A DNA stretch of 64,000 bases from DATKEJ01 sp963768715. GTDB lineage: Bacteria > Bacteroidota > Rhodothermia > Rhodothermales > DATKEJ01. Positions 9,745 to 20,044 of this stretch are shown in pieces (the first letter of the stretch is position 1; each line of letters begins with the position of its first letter). The translations under genes and the position numbers were made by a program. The stretch is taken from positions 186,001 to 250,000 of the forward strand of contig CAVYJC010000007.1 of the NCBI GenBank assembly GCA_963768715.1. The letters run 5' to 3'. The notes beneath the pieces are model-generated. The model was not told where the DNA came from. It was given only the letters and a program-made list of their open reading frames with translations, and did not search any database.

Positions 9745-9998
9745 AATGAAAGTGGCCGCTCGAACTCATGGGCATGGGCCAGGTCACGTAACTCAGAAAA
9801 TTGACCATCTGCTTGTTTTCTCTGACGGCCGTAAACGACCGGCCTTGGAGTAGCGGCCGGTAAACCCGGCCTTCTCCGCCGGACCCGCGGCGAAGCCCCG
9901 TTTACGGGGCACCATACTAAGTCCGGGCATCCATGCCTGGGATTAATTACGGTCGGGCCAAGGCGTCAGACTTGCGCACAAGACCGGTCACTTTCATT
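9745..9998. mobile_element. Candidate 254-bp MITE-like element with terminal inverted repeats
   Basis: The gap 9678-10087 (410 bases) has no gene. It contains a segment bounded by 13-base inverted repeats, AATGAAAGTGGCC at 9745-9757 and GGTCACTTTCATT at 9986-9998 (one mismatch). Inside is a perfect 9-base inverted repeat (CCGTAAACG at 9829-9837, CGTTTACGG at 9899-9907) and a GC-rich core, so the whole can fold back. ATTAGTCACT occurs on both outer sides (9720-9729 and 10018-10027). No ORF of interest lies within. It could be a non-autonomous mobile element or a structured RNA/terminator region downstream of metH. Confidence 0.5.
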
Positions 9999-10010
9999 TT
10001 ACATATTGCC

Positions 10011-10086
10011 ATTAGTCATTAGTCACTGGAATTCGGACCACGGACCACGGACCACGGATTTCGGATCCCGGACCACGGACCTCAGA
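10011..10086. repeat. Heptamer array with unit switch (ATTAGTC to CCACGGA)
   Basis: ATTAGTC twice, a 6-base partial unit, then nine-unit register: ATTCGGA, CCACGGA three times, TTTCGGA, TCCCGGA, CCACGGA, CCTCAGA. The unit ends in GGA almost throughout. The array abuts the metH stop codon. Confidence 0.85.
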
Positions 10087-10087
10087 C

Positions 10088-13744
<3,657 letters not shown>

Positions 13745-13799
13745 GCCGCGCTCGGAACACGTTCATGCCCTGTTCGGGTGGACGTATGTGGAAAGCGAA

Positions 13800-14303
13800 T
13801 CAAGCCTCGGTTTCGAGCTGCCGCCGACCCATTTCCTGATCGAGCAGAAAGAGGCTTGGCCCCGAGTCGCCGATCAAACGAAGCTTGTCGATGATGTCGG
13901 AGACGATGTCTTCTTCCTCGACTTGCTCATCGATATACCAGTGGAGCAACGTTTGGAGCGCATAATCTCCCTCTTTGATCGCGAGATCGTACAAGGCATG
14001 GATGCGTTGCGTGGTGTCACGCTCCATCTCGAGTATGCGTTCGAAGAGCATCAGTGTGTTGTCGGCGTCGGGATCCGGCGCGTCGAGAGCCTGCAGATTG
14101 ACGTCTCCGCCTCGCTGCAGCAGGAAGTCGTAAAACTTGGTGGCATGCATCACTTCCTCTTCCCACTGGACTCGGAGCCAGTTGGCAATGCCGCGCAGAT
14201 TGGATGCCTCCACCCTCGCAGCCATCGCGAGATACGTGTAGGCTGTCTGGAATTCAGCGCGGATCTGGTCGTTGACCGCGTCCTGGACGTGTTTTTTGAT
14301 CAT
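13800..14303 (-). CDS. ftnA: Bacterial non-haem ferritin
   Basis: A 167-residue four-helix-bundle iron-storage protein forming 24-mers in the cytoplasm. With the ATG at 14303 every ferroxidase ligand falls at the position of E. coli FtnA: E17, E50, H53, E94 and Q127. This numbering is the reason for rejecting the 28-residue N-terminal extension. Acidic clusters EEEVMH and QVEEED fit the di-iron site and third site. The gene precedes metH on the same strand with a 55-base gap; a functional link is not obvious. Confidence 0.93.
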   Translation of the reverse strand: MIKKHVQDAVNDQIRAEFQTAYTYLAMAARVEASNLRGIANWLRVQWEEEVMHATKFYDFLLQRGGDVNLQALDAPDPDADNTLMLFERILEMERDTTQRIHALYDLAIKEGDYALQTLLHWYIDEQVEEEDIVSDIIDKLRLIGDSGPSLFLLDQEMGRRQLETEA

Positions 14304-14494
14304 ATCTGAAACGTGGAAGATTGATTTCGATTCCGCTGGTACACCACGAGATAGACCCTTCTTTGTTCCTTTCGCGCGACGCCGCATGCCCGTCGTGCCA
14401 CCCGTTTTGGCGCATGTGCGCTGCCCACTTCGCGTGAGTGAGTAAGGCCGGAGTCGACCGGCCCGATGTCATTTTCAACTAAACGGGTAGAAAC

Positions 14495-15214
14495 ATGAAC
14501 AGGTATGTAAAACTCCTCGCAATGGCCGTGCTCTTAGCGGAGGTCGTCTTCCAGGCGGGATGCGACCAGAACGAGGCCATCACGGAAGATCCGGAATCCC
14601 CGGCCGTGCTCGGCAAGGGAACCGGAACGGAGGACTTGGGGGCGCGACTCGCCAAGGATCACGACTTCCACACCCTCCGCCGGGTGCTCCACGACGCCGA
14701 CATGAGAGCTCGCCTCAAGTATTTCGCGGGCGCCGACCTGAAGCGTGACCAGGCATTCGCGAAGCTGACGGCGAAAAAGCATGCACTGTCCGCCTCCGAC
14801 AAGTCAAGACTGGCTCGAATTCGCGGATTGGAAGGGGACGAAATCCAGCAAATTCACGATCTCCGGGAAGCAATACTCAGTCGATTCCCTGAAATCAAGA
14901 CGCTTTCTGAGGAGCAGCTGCAGGATGTTCTTCTGGCCACCGGTCTGGGGAAGAATACTGTCGTCGGCAAAACGCAGCTCAGTTGCTACGATTGCAACTA
15001 CGCCTACAACACCTGCATCAGCTCGGCCGAATTCCGGCACGCGATCGAGACAATGTCCTGCGCGCTGTTTATCGAAACGGTCTTCGGCGGGACGGCATGC
15101 TACCTCGCCTCGCTGACCAAGTACATGTGGTCGATCAACACCTGCAGCCAGACTCGGTCGTACTGCCTCAGCAGCAACGACTGCCTGAACAAGACAGCCC
15201 ACGATACCAACTGA
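14495..15214 (+). CDS. Lipoprotein with cysteine-rich C-terminal domain, unknown function
   Basis: A 239-residue protein with a lipoprotein signal (LLAEVVFQAGC, lipid cysteine C23), a charged helical middle region (residues 45-150) and a C-terminal 75 residues with eight cysteines: C164, C167, C174, C189, C202, C217, C224, C230. An even number of cysteines outside the cytoplasm suggests four disulfides. The domain also has a glycine pair (FGGT) and aromatic residues, and looks small and compact like a secreted toxin or peptide core. I do not recognise a family. A small membrane protein gene follows after 22 bases, possibly a partner. Confidence 0.7.
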   Translation: MNRYVKLLAMAVLLAEVVFQAGCDQNEAITEDPESPAVLGKGTGTEDLGARLAKDHDFHTLRRVLHDADMRARLKYFAGADLKRDQAFAKLTAKKHALSASDKSRLARIRGLEGDEIQQIHDLREAILSRFPEIKTLSEEQLQDVLLATGLGKNTVVGKTQLSCYDCNYAYNTCISSAEFRHAIETMSCALFIETVFGGTACYLASLTKYMWSINTCSQTRSYCLSSNDCLNKTAHDTN

Positions 15215-15236
15215 TCAACCTAAACTTCTATTTGCC

Positions 15237-15515
15237 ATGAGCTTATATCTTGCCCTTGGCATTGCCGCAGCGATTGGGGTATTCCTCAGGTTCCGATACG
15301 GATCGGAGATCATCCCCTACGCCGCCGCTGCGATGTTGCTGATTCTCTTTCTGTACTGTCCCGCAGGACCCTTCCCGGGGATAGATGGCTGGACCGGGAA
15401 GAGTGCGCTGGGCCCAGAAGACAAGGTCGACCGGCTTGGTGAAGTGGTCTCTTTCGGGTTCCTGGTTCTGGCTGCCTGGTTGGCCGGAGGCCGCGGTCGA
15501 AAGCGATCAGCCTGA
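15237..15515 (+). CDS. Small membrane protein of 92 aa
   Basis: Three hydrophobic segments (about residues 3-20, 26-42 and 70-84) separated by short polar loops, ending in a basic tail (GGRGRKRSA). The positive-inside rule would place the C-terminus in the cytoplasm. It lies 22 bases downstream of the cysteine-rich lipoprotein and before a strong hairpin, so the two probably form one transcript. No family recognised. A role as immunity, export or anchoring partner of the lipoprotein is speculation from context. Confidence 0.6.
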   Translation: MSLYLALGIAAAIGVFLRFRYGSEIIPYAAAAMLLILFLYCPAGPFPGIDGWTGKSALGPEDKVDRLGEVVSFGFLVLAAWLAGGRGRKRSA

Positions 15516-15523
15516 TTCCAGGG

Positions 15524-15560
15524 AGGTCCGTCGCCGGTAATGCAATCTGGCGACGGACCT
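15524..15560. terminator. Perfect 12-bp hairpin between convergent genes
   Basis: AGGTCCGTCGCC (15524-15535) pairs perfectly with GGCGACGGACCT (15549-15560) around a 13-base loop. It lies 8 bases after the small membrane protein and before the 3' end of glnK on the other strand. There is no T-run, so it may be a bidirectional, non-canonical terminator. Confidence 0.65.
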
Positions 15561-15601
15561 CGCCGGCAGGCAATAAACGGTGTCGGGCGCGCGCCGTCCG
15601 G

Positions 15602-15986
15602 TCAGGCCGGCGCCAGTTTTCCAACCGGCGTTTCGGGTGGAACCGGCGTCACCGCGTCAATATCACTCTCAGCAGTCCGAATCCTGTAAACGTTGTCCAA
15701 GGGGAAGGACGAACACCTTCCCGTCACCGACCGACCCGGTCTTTGCAGATGCCAGAATAGCGTCGACTGTCGGCTGGACGAACGACTCGGAGACACCGAT
15801 CTCGATCTTCACCTTCTCTGAGAGCGTCATCTGGACCGTCGTGCCGCGGTACGTTTCCACGTGCTCCGTTTCTCCCCCATGGCCTTGGACGCGGGAAACC
15901 GTAAGACCTCGGACCTCGACGCGATAGAGCGCCTTCAATACATCGGTCAGCTTCTCGGGTCGAATAATTGCAACGATGAGTTTCAT
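15602..15986 (-). CDS. glnK: P-II nitrogen regulatory protein (one frameshift)
   Basis: A P-II signal protein controlling the ammonium channel by 2-oxoglutarate and ATP/ADP binding. MKLIVAIIRPEKL, RGLTVSRVQGHG and KTGSVGDGKVFVLPL are family signatures. The frame continuing from the ATG stops at 15669 after FVLPL, but the conserved C-terminus (DNVYRIRTAESDIDAVTPVPPE) follows in the next frame to a stop at 15602; one extra G near 15699 explains this. T-loop residue 46 is Tyr but residue 51, the uridylylation tyrosine of enterobacterial P-II, is Val, so that modification is unlikely. It is 8 bases downstream of amtB. Confidence 0.9.
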
Positions 15987-15994
15987 TTTGGATG

Positions 15995-17329
15995 TCAGTT
16001 TCTGTGCCCGTTCAACTCGATTTCCGTCAGGAGGACTGCGCCCTCTCCATGGGTGTAGGCCTCCTCACTGTGGAGTGAGACGTCGAGTCCGATGCCTTCC
16101 ATGCGGATGTCGGCGCGCAGCGGCGCGAATTGGTTGATGATCTTGAGAAGGACGAATGTTACGACCGCGCTATACACGATCGTGGCAACGACGCCGAGAA
16201 GTTGGATGAGCGGCTGGACCGCATTTCCGTAAAACAGCCCGTCCGTTCCCCCCCATGCCGCCGCGGCGAAAAAACCGGTCAGCAAGGCGCCCACCGTTCC
16301 GCCGATTCCATGGGCCGCCATGACGTCGAGAGAATCGTCAAGCCGGGTTTTGGCTCGCCAGATGATGACGAAGTAGGATGGCAAGGCAGCGATGGCACCG
16401 ATGGCAAGGGCCGACATCGGCGAGACGAATCCCGAAGCCGGGGTGACTGCCACCAGTCCGACTACAATGCCCGTGGCGGTACCTACAGCCGTGATCTGAC
16501 GCGACCTGAAATGATCAAGAAGGGTCCACACCACGAGCGTCCCGGCCGGTGCGAGCATCGTGTTTGTCAGCGCCAGTACGGCTGTTCCATTCGCGGCCAG
16601 CGCACTGCCGCCGTTGAAACCGAACCATCCGAACCAGAGCAATCCCGCGCCAAGAAGTACAAAGGGAACGTTGTGAGGCAGCAGGGCCTGCCTGCCATAA
16701 TCCTTCCTTGGCCCGAGAACGAGCGCGCCGACGACAGCTGCCGCCGCGGCATTGATGTGAACCACCGTTCCGCCTGCAAAATCCAGGGTCGTGAACGTGC
16801 CGGCCAGCCAGCCTCCTCCCCATACCCAATGCGCGATCGGGGCGTAGACGACCAGGCTCCAGATGGAGATGAATGCGATATAGGGGCCGAAGCGCATACG
16901 CTCGACGAGCGCCCCCGAAATGAGGGCCGCTGTGATGATGACGAAGGTCCCCTGAAATGCCATGAAAAGGAGCTCGGGAATACCCTCGCCCGACTCCGTC
17001 GTGACACCGTTTAGAAATACTCGCGAGAAGTCGCCGATAACAGCATTCCCTTCGCCAAACGCCAGCGAATAGCCGACGACACACCAGCAGACCCCGACGA
17101 ACCCCAGCGACACGAAGCTCATCATCATCGTGTTAAGCGCGTTCTTCGGTCGAACCAGACCGCCGTAGAAGAAGGCAAGAGCGGGCGTCATGAGAATCAC
17201 CAGTGCGGTCGCCATGAGCATCCAGCTGATGTCGCCAGTTGCTGCTGCCTGCGGTGCCGCAGACGCCGCCCTGGCCAGAAGGGCCACAACTACCGCCGTC
17301 AGACCAGACACACGTCGAAAGAACTTCAT
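15995..17329 (-). CDS. amtB: Ammonium transporter
   Basis: A 444-residue channel for ammonium uptake with a cleavable signal (residues 1-24, ARAASAA) and eleven membrane segments. The two pore histidines are visible: H191 in FAGGTVVHINA and H340 in AAHGIGG. Motifs ALAFFYGGLVRPKNALNTMM and LLWFGWFGFNGGSALAANG are typical of Amt proteins. It heads an amtB-glnK operon, the usual pairing in which GlnK plugs the channel. The unusually AT-rich upstream region with direct repeats (17368-17412) probably holds its promoter and operator. Confidence 0.97.
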   Translation of the reverse strand: MKFFRRVSGLTAVVVALLARAASAAPQAAATGDISWMLMATALVILMTPALAFFYGGLVRPKNALNTMMMSFVSLGFVGVCWCVVGYSLAFGEGNAVIGDFSRVFLNGVTTESGEGIPELLFMAFQGTFVIITAALISGALVERMRFGPYIAFISIWSLVVYAPIAHWVWGGGWLAGTFTTLDFAGGTVVHINAAAAAVVGALVLGPRKDYGRQALLPHNVPFVLLGAGLLWFGWFGFNGGSALAANGTAVLALTNTMLAPAGTLVVWTLLDHFRSRQITAVGTATGIVVGLVAVTPASGFVSPMSALAIGAIAALPSYFVIIWRAKTRLDDSLDVMAAHGIGGTVGALLTGFFAAAAWGGTDGLFYGNAVQPLIQLLGVVATIVYSAVVTFVLLKIINQFAPLRADIRMEGIGLDVSLHSEEAYTHGEGAVLLTEIELNGHRN

Positions 17330-17367
17330 TTTGATCTTTCTGTTATATAGAGTCGAAAAGTAGAATA

Positions 17368-17412
17368 CCTAAATATATTAGGCTGAGTGTAAATACTTAG
17401 GCTAAATGTAAA
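17368..17412 (-). promoter_or_regulatory. AT-rich direct and inverted repeats upstream of amtB
   Basis: CCTAA-ATATA-TTAGG (17368-17382) is an inverted repeat. Two direct copies, TTAGGCTGAGTGTAAA at 17378 and TTAGGCTAAATGTAAA at 17397, are 19 bases apart and match at 14 of 16 positions. The block is 39 bases upstream of the amtB start in an otherwise GC-rich genome, so it is a good candidate for a nitrogen-responsive operator. The regulator is unknown. Confidence 0.5.
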
Positions 17413-17592
17413 GTGCAATAGATAAATTGCCTAAAAAGCGCTTCCGTAACTTGATGAGCAGCATTTTGGTCAGTGCCCGCTCGCGCCATGTCGAGAGATG
17501 TGCGTGTGGCCCACCGACTGAGTATCTTTCCCGCAGTCGGATCAGGTTAGGCTGACGAATTCGTCAGCCAAGCCAAACGAACACAATCATGA

Positions 17593-18282
17593 ATGGCGAG
17601 TGAATCGTTCGATCGGCTCCTCTCGTTCGAGGCGTCGGAAACGTCAGGATCTGTCAGTGCCATCCTGAGGCGCCCGGAAGATGCGAAGTGGCTCTACGTT
17701 CTGGCGCACGGCGCAGGTGCGGGGATGCGCCACCCATTCATGGAAACAATCGCGCAATTCCTTGCTGAACGGCGCATCGCAACGTTCCGGTACCAGTTCC
17801 CCTACATGGAGGCGGGCCGTCGCGCTCCCAATCCCAGGCCCATCCTGCTGAAGACGGTACGGTCTGCCGTGACGGCAGCCTCTAACGCCGCGCCGAATCT
17901 GCCGCTGCTGGCCGGGGGCAAATCGATGGGCGGACGCATGACCTCGCTCGCCGCTTCAGAAACGCCTCTTCCGAACGTTAACGGACTCGTATTTCTTGGA
18001 TTTCCTCTGCACGCCGTCGGAAAACCCTCTTCCGAAAGAGGTGACCATCTCAAGGCTACCCGACTTCCAATGCTCTTCGTACAAGGCACCCGCGACAAAT
18101 TGGCCGATCTAGCGCTGTTGGAGCCCTTAATCGGCGAGATCGGCCCTGCCGCCACGATGCACGTCATCGAGGAAGGCGATCATTCGTTCCATGTGCCGAA
18201 GCGTACGGGCACCAACCAGACGGAGGTGCTGGCCTCCGTTGCCGAGACGATAGCAGACTGGGCCGAATCTCTTAGCCTTTGA
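17593..18282 (+). CDS. Alpha/beta hydrolase of the TEX30/KANL3 type
   Basis: A 229-residue cytoplasmic hydrolase fold. LYVLAHGAGAGMRHPFM carries the oxyanion HG motif, GGKSMGGRM holds the nucleophile serine, LFVQGTRDKLAD the acid, and EEGDHSFHVPKR the catalytic histidine, in the canonical order. The 'LAHGAGAGM...H.FM' and 'GKSMGGRM' pair identifies the TEX30/KANSL3-like hydrolase family; substrates are unknown. The frame beginning four bases earlier stops at once, which fixes the start at 17593. Convergent with the TPR gene, 14 bases apart. Confidence 0.88.
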   Translation: MASESFDRLLSFEASETSGSVSAILRRPEDAKWLYVLAHGAGAGMRHPFMETIAQFLAERRIATFRYQFPYMEAGRRAPNPRPILLKTVRSAVTAASNAAPNLPLLAGGKSMGGRMTSLAASETPLPNVNGLVFLGFPLHAVGKPSSERGDHLKATRLPMLFVQGTRDKLADLALLEPLIGEIGPAATMHVIEEGDHSFHVPKRTGTNQTEVLASVAETIADWAESLSL

Positions 18283-18296
18283 GATTTAAGTCCGCA

Positions 18297-18908
18297 CTAC
18301 TTGCCGACGGCGAGACTCTGCCGAAGACTCTGCAGCAGATCATCCACTTTCGTCGCTTCAGCCGCCGGAGCCAATTCCCTGTATTTGACAAGCGCCTCGA
18401 TCGCGCCCGAAAGATCGTTTTCTGACGCGAGAACGAGCCCGAGGTTGTAATAGAGCTGCGCGTACGTCCCATTGATCGAGCGAGCCACCTCATAGTGCAA
18501 GCGCGCGGCGGCAAGGTTATCGAGCTCGAAATGGAGGTTGCCGAGATTGTAGTGTGCCTCGAAGAGTCCAGGATCAGCCTGCAGGGATTTCGAAAAGCAA
18601 GAGAGTGCTTCGTCGTCCCTTTCCGCCTGCGATTCGAGAATTCCAAGATTGCACCAGGCATCAGCGATACAGTCGCCGTCCCGAATCGCCTCGCGGTATT
18701 TCTCGCCGGCAGCGGGATCATCCCGTTCGTGGAGCAGGAGGGCCTCCTCGAACCGGCTGAGTTGTGAGGGAAGAGCGAGGATGCGCGTCTGCAAGCCAAA
18801 CAGATTCATCTGGCCGGGCGGCTCTTTTCGACCACGCCTTCCTCGAGCCGCCCGCTTGTATCCGAATCGCTCTGCCGGTCGGCCTGCCAGCTTGAATATC
18901 CGCGCCAT
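18297..18908 (-). CDS. Tetratricopeptide-repeat protein
   Basis: A 203-residue protein with about three to four TPR units between residues 55 and 175; the clearest are EAIRDGDCIADAWCNLGILESQ, KSLQADPGLFEAHYNLGNLHFE and ARSINGTYAQLYYNLGLVLAS, with the usual alternating small and aromatic residues every 34 positions. The N-terminus is very basic (residues 1-30). TPR domains mediate protein contacts; no partner can be named. It follows ku by 33 bases on the same strand and might be co-transcribed with the end-joining genes. Confidence 0.85.
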   Translation of the reverse strand: MARIFKLAGRPAERFGYKRAARGRRGRKEPPGQMNLFGLQTRILALPSQLSRFEEALLLHERDDPAAGEKYREAIRDGDCIADAWCNLGILESQAERDDEALSCFSKSLQADPGLFEAHYNLGNLHFELDNLAAARLHYEVARSINGTYAQLYYNLGLVLASENDLSGAIEALVKYRELAPAAEATKVDDLLQSLRQSLAVGK

Positions 18909-18941
18909 GCCGTGAAGCCTATCGCTTTGTAAAACCTACGT

Positions 18942-19799
18942 TCAGGCGGTCTTTCGCTTCCTGGTTGACGCCGTCTTCGACTTCGACGCCGCCGCCTTCT
19001 TGCCCGTTGCTTTCTTCATCGGCTCCTTGCCTGCCTTGGCCTGCTCGATCGAAGCCTTCAGCGCCGTCATGATGTCGACGATCGGGACCTCCTCCTCTGC
19101 GGCGGTCACCACTTCCTTGCCCTCGATTTTGGCGGTGATCATCTCCGTCAGGGCGTCCCTGTAGCGATCCTCGAGAGATAGATCTTTGAATGACGTGCTC
19201 ATCGAGTCAACAAGGGTCTGCGCAAGCGCAAGCTGCGCCTCGTCCGCTTCGAGACCTGAGGTGTCTGGTACGTCATCCGACGCACGAACTTCATTTGGAT
19301 AGCGGAGCTTGTAGAGCAGCAGACCGGGACCCGACGGAGCGAGCATCATGACGCTTTCTTTGTCGCGAAGGACCACTCGGCCGATCCCCATCTTCCCGCT
19401 CGACCGAAGCGTCTCGCGCAACAGCGCATACGCTTTCGCCGCAACAGGACCATCGGGACCCGCGAAATACGGGGTGTCGTAGAGCGTTGGGTGAACTTCC
19501 GAAGCGTCAACGAATCCCTCGATCTCGATGATCTTTGTACTCTTGAGCTTCAGCTTCTCGAAATCCTCGTCTTCGATCACGACATACTGGTCGGGCTCGT
19601 ACTCGTATCCCTTGACGATGTCGTCACCCGACACCGCTTCGTTGCACTTCTTGCAGCGCTTGTCGTAGCGGATCCGTCCGAAGTCCTCCTTGTGGAGCTG
19701 GTTGAAGCTGATCGAGCTCGAACTCTCGATCGCCCCGTAGATTCGAACGGGTATCGTTACCAGCGAAAATCGAATGTGGCCTTTCCAGATAGAGCGCAT
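18942..19799 (-). CDS. ku: Non-homologous end-joining protein Ku
   Basis: A 285-residue bacterial Ku that forms a homodimeric ring on double-strand DNA ends and recruits LigD. MRSIWKGHIRFSLVTIPVRIYGA, SFNQLHKEDFGRIRYDKRCKKC and GDDIVKGYEYEPDQYVVIEDEDFEKL are family signatures. The C-terminus after residue 255 is a lysine-rich tail (KKATGKKAAASKSK), typical of bacterial Ku and important for DNA binding. ligD lies upstream on the same strand, separated by a 233-base gap filled largely by two heptamer arrays. Confidence 0.97.
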   Translation of the reverse strand: MRSIWKGHIRFSLVTIPVRIYGAIESSSSISFNQLHKEDFGRIRYDKRCKKCNEAVSGDDIVKGYEYEPDQYVVIEDEDFEKLKLKSTKIIEIEGFVDASEVHPTLYDTPYFAGPDGPVAAKAYALLRETLRSSGKMGIGRVVLRDKESVMMLAPSGPGLLLYKLRYPNEVRASDDVPDTSGLEADEAQLALAQTLVDSMSTSFKDLSLEDRYRDALTEMITAKIEGKEVVTAAEEEVPIVDIMTALKASIEQAKAGKEPMKKATGKKAAASKSKTASTRKRKTA

Positions 19800-19833
19800 T
19801 GGAGTCCCTCCGAACTTGAAATCTCAAATAGAA

Positions 19834-19889
19834 CATTAGACAGCAGTACATCAGACAGCAGACAGTCAGACATCAGACACAGATACAGA
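19834..19889. repeat. Heptamer array (ACAGCAG/GACATCA-like), 8 units
   Basis: Units CATTAGA, CAGCAGT, ACATCAG, ACAGCAG, ACAGTCA, GACATCA, GACACAG, ATACAGA, in the gap between ligD and ku. The same vocabulary (CAGAC words) recurs at 34684-34746. Confidence 0.75.
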
Positions 19890-19974
19890 TATTTGATTCC
19901 CCAGTTGGAAGTTTGGATTTGGCCTCGCTCAACTGGAATTCGTAGCGAGCGAAAGACCTGTCCACCACTCAAAT

Positions 19975-20044
19975 CTGAGTTCTGAATTCAATTCTAGTTC
20001 CGAGTTAATTTCTAATTACTAATTCTTAATTCCTAATTATTTAG
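19975..20044. repeat. Heptamer array (TTCTAAT/TCCTAAT-like), 10 units
   Basis: Units CTGAGTT, CTGAATT, CAATTCT, AGTTCCG, AGTTAAT, TTCTAAT, TACTAAT, TCTTAAT, TCCTAAT, TATTTAG. The array overlaps the last codons and the stop of ligD. Confidence 0.85.

Noticed and set aside
9678..9745. BirA-type biotin operator before bioY
   Set aside because: No paired TTGTAAAC/GTTTACAA-like half-sites with proper spacing were found.
13745..13799. Cobalamin riboswitch before metH
   Set aside because: Only 55 bases separate it from ferritin, too short for a B12 aptamer, and no B12-box word was seen.
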